From NCBI GenBank assembly GCA_964637185.1, contig CAZWVB010000003.1:1-55963 (forward strand): a stretch of 55,963 nt of DNA. The letters run 5' to 3'. The notes under the pieces were generated by a model. It was not told the origin of the DNA, searched no databases, and saw nothing but the letters and a program-made list of their open reading frames with translations. Position numbers and translations under genes: made by a program. Positions 41,498-49,548 of this stretch are shown piece after piece. The stretch is from CAZSVP01 sp964637185. Lineage in GTDB: Bacteria; Patescibacteriota; Saccharimonadia; CAILAD01; BJGX01. Position 1 is the first letter of the stretch; every line of letters begins with the position of its first letter.

Positions 41498-41992
41498 ATG
41501 ACCGGAGTATTCACGGACGACGACTGGGGTGACCCAGTCGATCCGCCAGCAGGCGGCGTCGGGGCCGGCATGCAGCAACAGCATGCTCTCGCCCTCGCCG
41601 GTGTCATCGCCGGTGTGCTCACCCTCGTGTTCCTCATCGGACTCGGGTCGTGGGATGCTGTCGGTTGGATCAAAGCGCTGCTGATCGCTGTCATCGTTGG
41701 CCTAGCGGCCTTCGGGACGGTGTACTGGCTCGCCCTGCACCCACCGCAGCCGCGCCGCGCTTCGGCACCCGATGGTGATCCGGCTGCCGCGCCCGCGCCG
41801 GCGGCCACCACCAACCACACCTTCATCGCCATCATGGTGGGGTGTGGTACGACCGTCGTGAGCTCGGTGTTCCTGACCGTGGTCGCGGCACGGTTCACCG
41901 AGGATGGTGCATTCCGCACCATGGCCTTCCTGGCCCCGTACATCGTTGCGGGCGGGATCGCCACGAAGGCGCTGTTCAAGCGCGGCACCTGA
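41498..41992 (+). CDS. FTDDD-tagged four-helix membrane protein
   Basis: 164 residues: the N-terminal tag MTGVFTDDDWGDP, then two hydrophobic segments (about 31-80), an Ala/Pro-rich loop (about 85-105) and two further hydrophobic segments (about 108-160). A small membrane protein of unknown function. Although the tag is shared with the soluble protein upstream, the remainder is unrelated, which suggests the leader and tag were duplicated as a unit. Ends with a perfect 11-bp hairpin (42043-42069). Confidence 0.7.
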   Translation: MTGVFTDDDWGDPVDPPAGGVGAGMQQQHALALAGVIAGVLTLVFLIGLGSWDAVGWIKALLIAVIVGLAAFGTVYWLALHPPQPRRASAPDGDPAAAPAPAATTNHTFIAIMVGCGTTVVSSVFLTVVAARFTEDGAFRTMAFLAPYIVAGGIATKALFKRGT

Positions 41993-42042
41993 GGCCGATC
42001 ATGAAGGGTAACCTACATGGTCGGCCGCGAGGCCCCGGGCCT

Positions 42043-42069
42043 GGACTCTCGATCGCGTATCGAGAGTCC
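42043..42069 (+). terminator. Perfect 11-bp hairpin after the 41498 gene
   Basis: GGACTCTCGAT (42043-42053) pairs with ATCGAGAGTCC (42059-42069), loop CGCGT. There is no U-tract. Confidence 0.6.
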
Positions 42070-42091
42070 ACCTGGGTGCCCTCGCACTCAA

Positions 42092-42150
42092 CCTACATAT
42101 TAGACTTATGCTTTGCAAACTGGCTCAACAAGCGTAACCTAATATGTGGG
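42092..42150 (+). promoter_or_regulatory. Long inverted repeat in the leader of the 42223 gene
   Basis: 42092-42103 pairs with 42139-42150 and 42106-42113 with 42130-42137, together about 20 bp with a small internal loop and a 16-nt apical loop. Two or more G-U pairs form in plus-strand RNA. It is AT-rich, unlike the rest of the island. A regulatory leader, or a relic of a small mobile element, are both possible. Confidence 0.5.
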
Positions 42151-42222
42151 CTGAATCTTGGAGAGAAAACCAAGCTTAAGTTCACATATCGCACCCTTGA
42201 CACCTACAGAAGGAGGAACGCG

Positions 42223-43635
42223 ATGAATCCTCAACAGAGGATCGTTGCTTCTCTGACGATCGTCTTCGTACTGCTGTTCGCAGCAATCGGAGCCAGCTTC
42301 GTCAGCCGAAGCGGCGCCCAGGCGGCCAACACACAGGCCGCGGTAGATCTTGGTAACCGCCTTGATCCGGGCACCACCATCACGCCAGGCACGACGCCTG
42401 GCACCACGACAGGTACCACGTCGCCGCCACCTACCACGGCCAATCCCGGCTGTGAGCAGGATGGCACCCACGACGTGGCCGACTGCGTGGCGAACAGGCT
42501 CGATCCGAGCTCGTCCACCACCAGCACCACGGCCGGGACCAACCCTCCCGGTACCAACGCGCCCGGCACTACGGCACCCACCACCACGGCAGCACCCTCG
42601 ACGACGGCAGCAACTACGCCTTCGACGAGCGCACCGCCGCAGGAGCCGATCACCCCGACTTGGGTCAACATGACCGAGGCGGAGCGATCCAACCTGCTGC
42701 ACATCGCCGTCGATTCCCAGAAAGTGGCGCGCGAGCGCATGTACGACCTGGGATTCAGCGACGATGGTGGGGTGACCTGCAGTCGTGAGTGCATCCTGTC
42801 CGGAGGCATCAAGGGGGACACCCCCCAGCAGATGTCCGTCGACATCCTCGCCAAGATGGTGAAATCCCCTCTGGCGCTGGACAGCACGGCTCGTTTCATC
42901 CTTGGCGACAAGTATGACGATCCGCGCCCCGTCGGCAATCTGGACAAGGCGGCCAACGACTTCTCCATCCTCGTGGTGTTCATGGTCGAGTCCTTCAAGG
43001 CTGGCCAGGATCCCACCCACGGGCATGGTTGGGTCGAGGTCGGAGTCATTCCGGCTGGCACAACACTCTGGAACACGGTGGTAGAGAACGGGGAGGTCAA
43101 GACCTTCCAGTACACCACCACCAAGGAGCGTCGCTTCGTCAAGTTCCATCTTGGCGACGTGACACTGGGGTTCTTCGACAGCTGCGGGAATCTCTTCGGA
43201 GACAACCCGCCGCCGGACATCCCCCAGATCCCCGAGCCGTGCCACGACGACAACCCGGCTTGTCATCCGCCGCCCAGCTCGCAGCCGCCGAGCACACCAC
43301 CGCCGACCGGTGGGCCGACGACGACACCGCCGCCGCATGTCTGCCCGCCGGGCACCATCTGGAACCCGGTGTTGCGGATCTGCGGCAAGTTGGACACACA
43401 CCCGGCCGGTCCGCAGTCCCCGACGCCGACACAGGTGCAGGGGCCTGGTCCGACCCACCCGGCTGGGCCGCCGAACACTGGCATCAACCCGGGCAATCCG
43501 AACCCCACGACAGGGTGCAACCCAACCTGTCCGGGGGCGACGACGACCACCACCCGGTTGGCACCGCCGAGCTCGGCCCCGGTACCGCCGAGCCAACCGA
43601 AGCCTTCGACGCCCACCACCATGGGCGGTCCATAG
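42223..43635 (+). CDS. Secreted Thr/Pro-rich protein of the GC-rich island
   Basis: 470 residues: signal peptide (about 1-35), a Thr/Pro/Gly-rich stalk (about 45-145), a compact central domain (about 145-335) with several Cys (TCSRECILSGG) and beta-like segments, then a long Pro/Thr/Gly-rich tail (about 340-470) containing a few Cys pairs. No cell-wall anchor or C-terminal helix is seen. It resembles an adhesin or surface glycoprotein in plan, but no domain is recognised. GGAGG precedes the ATG by about seven bases. It is the last gene of the island. Confidence 0.72.
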   Translation: MNPQQRIVASLTIVFVLLFAAIGASFVSRSGAQAANTQAAVDLGNRLDPGTTITPGTTPGTTTGTTSPPPTTANPGCEQDGTHDVADCVANRLDPSSSTTSTTAGTNPPGTNAPGTTAPTTTAAPSTTAATTPSTSAPPQEPITPTWVNMTEAERSNLLHIAVDSQKVARERMYDLGFSDDGGVTCSRECILSGGIKGDTPQQMSVDILAKMVKSPLALDSTARFILGDKYDDPRPVGNLDKAANDFSILVVFMVESFKAGQDPTHGHGWVEVGVIPAGTTLWNTVVENGEVKTFQYTTTKERRFVKFHLGDVTLGFFDSCGNLFGDNPPPDIPQIPEPCHDDNPACHPPPSSQPPSTPPPTGGPTTTPPPHVCPPGTIWNPVLRICGKLDTHPAGPQSPTPTQVQGPGPTHPAGPPNTGINPGNPNPTTGCNPTCPGATTTTTRLAPPSSAPVPPSQPKPSTPTTMGGP

Positions 43636-43645
43636 GGCACTAGAT

Positions 43646-43736
43646 GCTTCGAGAGGTACGAGGACATCCTCGAAGCGTAAACGGTTCCTCCATGATGAGG
43701 GTGCGAGCGTCCCTGGGGAGAGCGATCTCCCCAGGG
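43646..43736 (+). terminator. Two hairpins after the island
   Basis: GCTTCGAG/CTCGAAGC (43646-43653 with 43669-43676) and a perfect 10-bp stem CCTGGGGAGA/TCTCCCCAGG (43712-43721 with 43726-43735, loop GCGA). There is no U-tract. The rest of the 330-nt gap to the next gene holds a TTTCAGGA/TCCTGAAA stem and the promoter at 43825. Confidence 0.55.
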
Positions 43737-43824
43737 CACGCGCCTACCCAGACTGAAACTAGTCCGTATATCGATTGCTGATTGGTTTCAGGATGGATAT
43801 CCTGAAATAAGCATAAAAACAATA

Positions 43825-43853
43825 TTGACATAAATATCAAAATATGCTATTAT
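43825..43853 (+). promoter_or_regulatory. Strong promoter of the LPQTG surface-protein gene
   Basis: Perfect TTGACA (43825-43830), a 17-nt spacer and TATTAT (43848-43853) in AT-rich DNA. The ~110-nt leader has AGGG/CCCT and CCACAA/TTGTGG hairpins and ends with AAGGAGAAG. Confidence 0.85.
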
Positions 43854-43967
43854 CACTCTGATTTTGAGGGTGAAGCCCTTTTACAGCCGAATACAGTGCA
43901 ACCAATTGAGGCAGGGCCACAATTATCATTTGTGGTTCGACCATTAACTAGATATAAGGAGAAGCTT

Positions 43968-45230
43968 ATGAAGAAGAAATCGATCTTCAAAAAAGTTCTC
44001 GGCATTGTATTGGCTACTGTAGCTTTGGTGGTAATACCACTGGCTGCGACTGCTGATTGGAGCCCAGAACGACCGATCAAAGAATATTACCCAGGTGTGC
44101 CTGGCTTTGATCATGTTACTTTCAACTCGTTTGTCAAAACCGCCAACTACGGCGACGAACGACTTTTCTACACCGCCAAAGATGCGGCCAACACCAATTC
44201 CGGTGGGTTTGATGACAGCATGCAAGTGCACGCTGGTCAAGAGATACTTATGCGCACCTACATCCACAACGGTGCTGACTCCAGTCTCAATGCTAGTGGC
44301 GTCGGTATTGCTCGCAATTCGAAGGTGAAAATCTTGATACCGAGCGGGTACGACAAAGCATTACGCTCTGTCAGCTACGTCAGTGCTAGCAATGCCCAAC
44401 CGGGTACTGTTGCGGCCAGTGTGGACCTCAAGGGTGACAACCCATTTGGCCTGCAGTATGTAGCCGGGAGTGCTATGGCTTACAGCAATCAAGTACCTGC
44501 TGGATTCAAACTCAGTGATAGTATCGTCACTGATGGTGCTCCAGTCGGCAACCAAGCTGCTGATGGCAACATCGCTGGTTGTTTTGAAAACGGCGTGATT
44601 GTGACCATCAAAGTCCGTGTAACTGCCGCCAATCTCACTATCCAGAAGAAAGTCGGTATCCCAGGCAGTGGTCAGTGGCAAGAGCAAGTCCAGGTCAAAA
44701 AAGGCGATACTGTCAGCTGGGGTATTCACTATGAAAACACCGGCGACACTATCATGCACAAGGTAGTGATCACTGACAAATTGCCCCCATACCACACAGT
44801 GGTACCGGGCAGTGTCAAGTTGTATGTACCAACCAATCCTGAAGGTGTATCGCTCAATGACACAGCGCTGTTCAACGAAGGCGTGATGGTGGGTGATTAC
44901 GACCCAGGTGCTGGTGGCAATATTCGCTTCCAGACCAAGGTAGCTGACGATGTTCCGCAAAACTTGCTGATGCGCAACGTGGCCTGTGCTGGTAGCAATG
45001 AGACTAGTCGCGACATCTGTGATGATGCCAGTACTATTACTCCGCAGGTACCGCCCACACCTACCCCCACACCTACACCAACCCCCACACCTACGGGTGG
45101 GCCATTGCCACAAACCGGTATGGAAGATGGTCTGGTTGGCGCACTGGGTATGAGCGTGATTACTACGGCTGGCTATATGTTACGACGTAGTCGCAAAGAC
45201 CTCAAAAACGCTTTGACCAAAATCAAATAA
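43968..45230 (+). CDS. LPXTG-type surface protein with DUF11-like repeat
   Basis: 421 residues: signal peptide (about 1-28), an N-terminal beta domain, a DUF11-like module (about 225-340; KKGDTVSWGIHYENTGDTIMH and DKLPPYHTVVPGSVKLY), a Pro-Thr repeat spacer (about 358-375) and the sorting signal LPQTG, a hydrophobic stretch and RRSRKDLK. A sortase should join it to the cell wall or polymerise it; no sortase gene is in this window. Driven by a strong promoter and ended by an intrinsic terminator, so it is probably abundant. Confidence 0.88.
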   Translation: MKKKSIFKKVLGIVLATVALVVIPLAATADWSPERPIKEYYPGVPGFDHVTFNSFVKTANYGDERLFYTAKDAANTNSGGFDDSMQVHAGQEILMRTYIHNGADSSLNASGVGIARNSKVKILIPSGYDKALRSVSYVSASNAQPGTVAASVDLKGDNPFGLQYVAGSAMAYSNQVPAGFKLSDSIVTDGAPVGNQAADGNIAGCFENGVIVTIKVRVTAANLTIQKKVGIPGSGQWQEQVQVKKGDTVSWGIHYENTGDTIMHKVVITDKLPPYHTVVPGSVKLYVPTNPEGVSLNDTALFNEGVMVGDYDPGAGGNIRFQTKVADDVPQNLLMRNVACAGSNETSRDICDDASTITPQVPPTPTPTPTPTPTPTGGPLPQTGMEDGLVGALGMSVITTAGYMLRRSRKDLKNALTKIK

Positions 45231-45250
45231 GCTAGTACTAGCATCCAAAT

Positions 45251-45281
45251 AAGACCCATGGTAAAAACCAAGGGTCTTTTT
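45251..45281 (+). terminator. Intrinsic terminator after the surface-protein gene
   Basis: AAGACCC/GGGTCTT (45251-45257 with 45272-45278) plus an inner TGGT/ACCA stem, loop AAAA, followed by a T-run. Confidence 0.88.
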
Positions 45282-45307
45282 GGTATAACTGGTATAATAT
45301 TGGAGAT

Positions 45308-46393
45308 ATGAAAGAACTTGTCAAAAAGCTAACTCATTTGCTCAATCAAATAGACATTGCGATCGATGCGTTGAAACTAGACGAGGACGCAACCAAACTA
45401 GCCTCACTGCAAGAGCAGATGAGCGCTAGCGACTTTTGGTCTGATAGCATGCATGCCGAGCAGGTAAGTCGTGAAGCTGCCGAACTGGAGCGCTATATAG
45501 CTTCGTGGCGACAGCTGCGTGATGAATTGTCGACAACTCTGGAGATTGCGGAGCTGTCACAAGACGACAATACAGTTGATTTTGATGATATTGTGAGGGA
45601 TCTCCAAGCCAGGGTAGATGAACAGCTGGTGGCGCTCAAACTAAGCGGCCCACACGACAAAGATCCGGCCATAGTGCAGATAAGTGCTGGAGTTGGTGGC
45701 ACCGACGCAGCTGACTGGGCAGGCATGCTCGAGACGATGTATGTCAAATATGCCAATAGCCATGGCATGAGTGTGCAAATACTCGAAGAGTCCGCCGGCG
45801 ATGAAGCTGGTATCAAAAGCGCGACTTTGAGAATTTCAGGCCCATTTGCATACGGCAAGCTCAAAGGCGAGGCTGGGGTACACCGTCTAGTGCGGCTTAG
45901 TCCATTTAACTCTGACAACTTGCGCCAAACTAGCTTTGCGCTAGTAGAAGTACTGCCGGAGATAACGGCGACAGAGGCCCAAATTGACCCCAAGGATATT
46001 CGCGTGGATGTTTATCGCAGCTCTGGGCACGGAGGCCAAAGTGTCAATACGACCGATAGTGCTGTACGAATTACCCATATGCCAACTGGTCTTGTGGTAG
46101 CTGTGCAAAATGAGCGTTCGCAGCTCAAAAACAAAGCGCAGGCTATGTCAATCCTTAGCTCCAAACTGGCCCAGCTAGCTGAGCAGCAGCATCTGGCGAG
46201 TATTTCAGAGCTCAAATCAAGCCACAAGTCGGCCGAGTGGGGGTCGCAGATACGTAATTATGTGCTGCACCCTTACCAAAAGGTCAAAGATGTTCGTACT
46301 GGCTATGAGACAGCCGATACAGCAGGCGTGCTAGCCGGTGAAATTGAGCCATTTATAGAAGCGTATCTTGATTGGCAAGTTGAGAAAAAATAG
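45308..46393 (+). CDS. prfB: Peptide chain release factor 2
   Basis: Recognises UAA and UGA. 361 residues in one continuous frame: there is no programmed frameshift of the kind that controls prfB in many bacteria. The anticodon-like SPF occurs in RLSPFNSDNLRQTSFA and the GGQ in SSGHGGQSVNTTDSAV. TGG-TATAAT ends nine bases before the ATG, with a weak GGAG between. Its presence supports a standard genetic code. It is followed by repeat copy C. Confidence 0.97.
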   Translation: MKELVKKLTHLLNQIDIAIDALKLDEDATKLASLQEQMSASDFWSDSMHAEQVSREAAELERYIASWRQLRDELSTTLEIAELSQDDNTVDFDDIVRDLQARVDEQLVALKLSGPHDKDPAIVQISAGVGGTDAADWAGMLETMYVKYANSHGMSVQILEESAGDEAGIKSATLRISGPFAYGKLKGEAGVHRLVRLSPFNSDNLRQTSFALVEVLPEITATEAQIDPKDIRVDVYRSSGHGGQSVNTTDSAVRITHMPTGLVVAVQNERSQLKNKAQAMSILSSKLAQLAEQQHLASISELKSSHKSAEWGSQIRNYVLHPYQKVKDVRTGYETADTAGVLAGEIEPFIEAYLDWQVEKK

Positions 46394-46421
46394 ACTAATC
46401 TGATATAGTCCTATCGGCCTA

Positions 46422-46745
46422 CCATCTTTTGTCTTGGCAAAAGATGGCAAAACCGCCCGGCTCGGACTCAGATACTAGAAACAAGTTAGTATCAGTTTGT
46501 TCTTTTTCTGCGGAACTCACTCGAAATATCTTTCGGGTTCAGACAGTCCTCGAAATAGAGTCAAACTATTACTAACTCTTTCTGATCTTCGAGAGCCGGA
46601 GTTAAAGACTTCCTGTGTCCATGACGTAGATACTTTTACCTTCTTTTGGTGTTTTCAAAAGAAGGGTACGATTCGCTGGGAGGCTAAGTGTGAAATTATG
46701 GCGTTTGGCCATAAAGTGGAAGAAATTATAGCTTCAGGTGCCGAG
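46422..46745 (+). repeat. Dispersed intergenic repeat, copy C
   Basis: Fills the ~330-nt gap between the convergent prfB and ftsX. 46555-46611 matches 1-57, and the part from 46612 to 46740 is an alignable, diverged version of 58-190. It has the family hairpin (46639-46648 with 46656-46665), in which two base pairs differ from copies A and B by compensated changes. A second 10-bp hairpin of the same design, CCATCTTTTG/CAAAAGATGG, lies at 46422-46431 with 46438-46447. Confidence 0.7.
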
Positions 46746-47640
46746 AAATAGCTAGCCAACTAGAAACAGCGCCTATTATAATACCGCCAGCGTAGACAGC
46801 CAAAATGATTAGCAGTATGTGATTGTTAAAATAGGTAAGTGTGCTACCAGCATTTAGTTTGTCTACTAGAAAAGAGCTGGTACCACGCTCGATTGGTATC
46901 AGCGCAATCAACGCAATCGTAGCGCCAAACACGCCATACAAAGAGCCCTCAACTATAAATGGCCCACGAATAAACCATTTGGTAGCACCAACTAGCTTCA
47001 TAATCTCAATTTCTTCACGGCGCGTAAAGATAGCCATACGTATAGTATTGAAAATAATAAGTAGCGCAATTATCAAGAACACTATGCTCAATATTAGTCC
47101 GATACGAGCTACCGAGTTGCTGATACGAATGATATTCTCTACTACTCCCTGGCGGTTTTCATCGCGGTTGTCAAAGCTAGTCTCGCTGATGATCTTAGCA
47201 TTCTCGATAGATTTGATCTTACTATTGGTATCTGCTATTTGTTCGAGATTCTTGAGTTTCACCTCAAAACTGGCCGGCAGTGGATTGCCTATCTCTTGGG
47301 CCGACTGAGCTAGTTGTTTGCCATCACTACTAGACTGTTCAAGTCGCTTGAGTGCATCGGCCTTGGATATATATTCCACACTAGATACGTTATCCAGTCC
47401 AGTAATACTTGTCTGTAGTGATTTAATCTGATCGCCTGTAGCCTCGTCGCTAAGAAAGATGCTCAAATCAATCTTGTTGCGTACCTCATTTAGCTGTGTA
47501 CGCACAAATATCGTGGAGAAGGCAAAGAATGTCATCACTAGCAGTGTGATCACCATAATGGCAGTTGCAGCTGTACTAAGCCAAGCATTGCGAAAAGTAT
47601 TGCGAAAGCCACTCTTGAATATCCGCCAAAAAGTAATCAT
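46726..47640 (-). CDS. ftsX: Cell division protein FtsX
   Basis: Membrane half of the FtsEX complex, which activates peptidoglycan hydrolases at division. 304 residues: a first helix (about 20-42), a large extracytoplasmic domain (about 45-165), then three helices. The start overlaps the ftsE stop by four bases (ATGA). The extracytoplasmic domain is the expected docking site for a coiled-coil hydrolase such as the one encoded at 48446. Last codons abut repeat C. Confidence 0.93.
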   Translation of the reverse strand: MITFWRIFKSGFRNTFRNAWLSTAATAIMVITLLVMTFFAFSTIFVRTQLNEVRNKIDLSIFLSDEATGDQIKSLQTSITGLDNVSSVEYISKADALKRLEQSSSDGKQLAQSAQEIGNPLPASFEVKLKNLEQIADTNSKIKSIENAKIISETSFDNRDENRQGVVENIIRISNSVARIGLILSIVFLIIALLIIFNTIRMAIFTRREEIEIMKLVGATKWFIRGPFIVEGSLYGVFGATIALIALIPIERGTSSFLVDKLNAGSTLTYFNNHILLIILAVYAGGIIIGAVSSWLAISRHLKL

Positions 47641-48317
47641 AGCGAATACTTCCCGATCTTTTCATCCTTGACTATGCGACCACGATTGAGGGTAATTACG
47701 CGTTTTTTGAGCGCGTCGACAATATCTTTGTTATGCGTTGTCAGCACCACCGTGGTACCAAAACGGTTGATTTTCAGTAGCAACTCTATAATATCCCATG
47801 AATTTTTGGGGTCTAGATTGCCGGTCGGCTCATCAGCTATTAAGATCTTAGGGTTGCGGATAAGGGCCCGAGCTATGGCGGTGCGCTGCTTCTCGCCACC
47901 AGATATTTCACCTGGGTAATGATTGGCTTTTTCGCTGAGGCCGACTAGTTGTAATATTTTGGGTACAGCACGTTTGATTTCGCGAGTACGAACGCCTGAT
48001 ACTTCGAGCGCAAAGGCAACATTTTCATAAACAGTAAGATTGGGCAAAAGTTTGAAGTCTTGAAACACCACACCTATGCGTCGGCGCAGATACGGAATAT
48101 TGGCCTTATCAATAGTGTCGTAGTCGACCGAACCGACGATGATTTTGCCAGCAGTCGGTAACTCTTCTTTGATCAGTAGACGTATCAACGTACTCTTGCC
48201 AGCTCCTGAGCTACCAACAATGGTGACAAATTCTTTGGGGTTGATATGCAAAGAAACACCGCTCAAGGCGACGGTTTTGTTGGGATAAATTACCGACACT
48301 CGATCTAGTAGAATCAT
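47637..48317 (-). CDS. ftsE: Cell division ATP-binding protein FtsE
   Basis: ABC-type ATPase of FtsEX. About 226 residues from MILLDRVSVIYPN: Walker A GSSGAGKSTL, signature ISGGEKQR, Walker B ILIADEPTGNLD and the switch His in TTHNKDI. A longer in-frame start exists, but TACAAT (minus strand, 48330-48335) lies 12 bases before the ATG at 48317 and the conserved sequence begins there. First gene of ftsE-ftsX and divergent from the hydrolase gene. Confidence 0.95.
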   Translation of the reverse strand: MILLDRVSVIYPNKTVALSGVSLHINPKEFVTIVGSSGAGKSTLIRLLIKEELPTAGKIIVGSVDYDTIDKANIPYLRRRIGVVFQDFKLLPNLTVYENVAFALEVSGVRTREIKRAVPKILQLVGLSEKANHYPGEISGGEKQRTAIARALIRNPKILIADEPTGNLDPKNSWDIIELLLKINRFGTTVVLTTHNKDIVDALKKRVITLNRGRIVKDEKIGKYSL

Positions 48318-48403
48318 ACTGTATTTGTAATTGTAGCATACTTGATGATTGGTTTTGGCCAATAAAAAAGTCATGCTAATAGCCTGTATTTGTCAGGTTG
48401 TGG

Positions 48404-48409
48404 TATAAT
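48404..48409 (+). promoter_or_regulatory. Extended -10 promoter of the CHAP hydrolase gene
   Basis: TGG-TATAAT with a perfect hexamer at 48404-48409. No good -35 is seen at the right spacing. An AGGAGGG site follows about 20 nt later. Confidence 0.55.
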
Positions 48410-48445
48410 TACTACAGTATCTAATCTAGGAGGGTACTGACCAAA

Positions 48446-49528
48446 GTGAAGCACATAAAATCAAAAGTCATCGTTACCGCTATGATCTTGGCGGTGTTAT
48501 TGGCACTTTTGCCTCATGCCACGATGGCTGACCAGTATGACGATCAGATAAGAGCACTCAAACAAAAAGTCCAACAAACCCAGCAAGCTGCAGATGCAAA
48601 AAATGCTGAGGCTGACACTCTCAAAGGCAAACTTACCAGTATTGATGCCCAAATATCAGCTGCCCAGCAAGCGCTCAATCTTACCAATGCACAAATTTCT
48701 CAGACTCAGATTCAAATAGATCAAGCCAACAAGGACCTAGAGCGTCAGCAGACAATCCTCAAAGACAATCTCAAGATGATTTACCGTGAGGGTAATATCA
48801 GTCCCCTTGAGGTGATAGCTAGTTCTAAGAATTTGAGTGATTTCGTAGCCAAGCAGCAGTATCTAGATGCTATCAAGAAGAAAGTAGATGACAATCTACG
48901 CAAGATAGACCAGCTCAAAAAAGAGTTGGCTACAAAAAAAGATCAGCTGGCCGCCCAATCAACTCAACAGAAAGACATCGTCAACCAAATTGCTTCGCAG
49001 CGCGCCGAGCAAGCTAGCCTACTTGCCCGTACCCAAGGCGAGGAGGCGAATTATCGCAAGGTTGCAGCCGAGGATAATGCTCAGATCACCGCTTTGCGAC
49101 GTCAGCAAGCCGCCGCGGTAGCCGCAGTATCAAGCAATGTCCACTACGGTGGTAGCGGTGGCTATCCTTGGGCGGGTGCACCTTTCCCAAACAGTGATCC
49201 TGACCCATGGGGCATGTACAAACGCCAATGTGTTAGCTACGCCGCCTGGAAAGTAGCAACTGTACATGGCGGTATGCCTTATTGGGGCGGCCGTGGCAAT
49301 GCCAATCAGTGGCCCAGTAACGCTCGCGCGGCCGGCATAGCAGTGGATGGCAACCCTCGTGTCGGCGACGTGGCAATTCTCATGAGTGGCCCATATGGTC
49401 ATGCGGCCTATGTCGAAGCCGTCTTGGGTGGAGGGAAAGTTCGCGTCAGTCAGTACAATGCCAACTGGGACGGTGCTTATTCGGTTGCCGATATTAGCAC
49501 CGGTGGTGTACAATTTATTCACTTCTAA
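48446..49528 (+). CDS. PcsB-like secreted CHAP-domain peptidoglycan hydrolase
   Basis: 360 residues: signal peptide (about 1-28), a long coiled coil (about 30-220) and a C-terminal CHAP amidase/endopeptidase domain (about 235-360) with the catalytic Cys in KRQCVSYAAWK and His in YGHAAYVE. GTG start after AGGAGGG. The plan is that of PcsB/RipC-type hydrolases that are held inactive and opened by FtsEX. The ftsE-ftsX pair is divergently encoded next door, which supports that role. Confidence 0.9.
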   Translation: MKHIKSKVIVTAMILAVLLALLPHATMADQYDDQIRALKQKVQQTQQAADAKNAEADTLKGKLTSIDAQISAAQQALNLTNAQISQTQIQIDQANKDLERQQTILKDNLKMIYREGNISPLEVIASSKNLSDFVAKQQYLDAIKKKVDDNLRKIDQLKKELATKKDQLAAQSTQQKDIVNQIASQRAEQASLLARTQGEEANYRKVAAEDNAQITALRRQQAAAVAAVSSNVHYGGSGGYPWAGAPFPNSDPDPWGMYKRQCVSYAAWKVATVHGGMPYWGGRGNANQWPSNARAAGIAVDGNPRVGDVAILMSGPYGHAAYVEAVLGGGKVRVSQYNANWDGAYSVADISTGGVQFIHF

Positions 49529-49548
49529 TATCGAATAATTGACCCACA

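Noticed and set aside
42139..43596. Minus-strand open frame of 485 codons opposite the secreted Thr/Pro-rich gene
   Set aside because: It lies entirely opposite a gene with SD and signal peptide; it is Arg/Gly-rich, as expected from the antisense of Pro/Thr codons in GC-rich DNA, and has no ribosome site.
45055..45100. Short tandem CCCACACCTA-like repeat
   Set aside because: It encodes the Pro-Thr spacer of the LPQTG protein and is explained by that gene.
46497..46751. 84-codon frame inside repeat copy C
   Set aside because: Copies A and B have stops and frame changes in the same stretch while the hairpin is kept, so structure rather than coding seems conserved.
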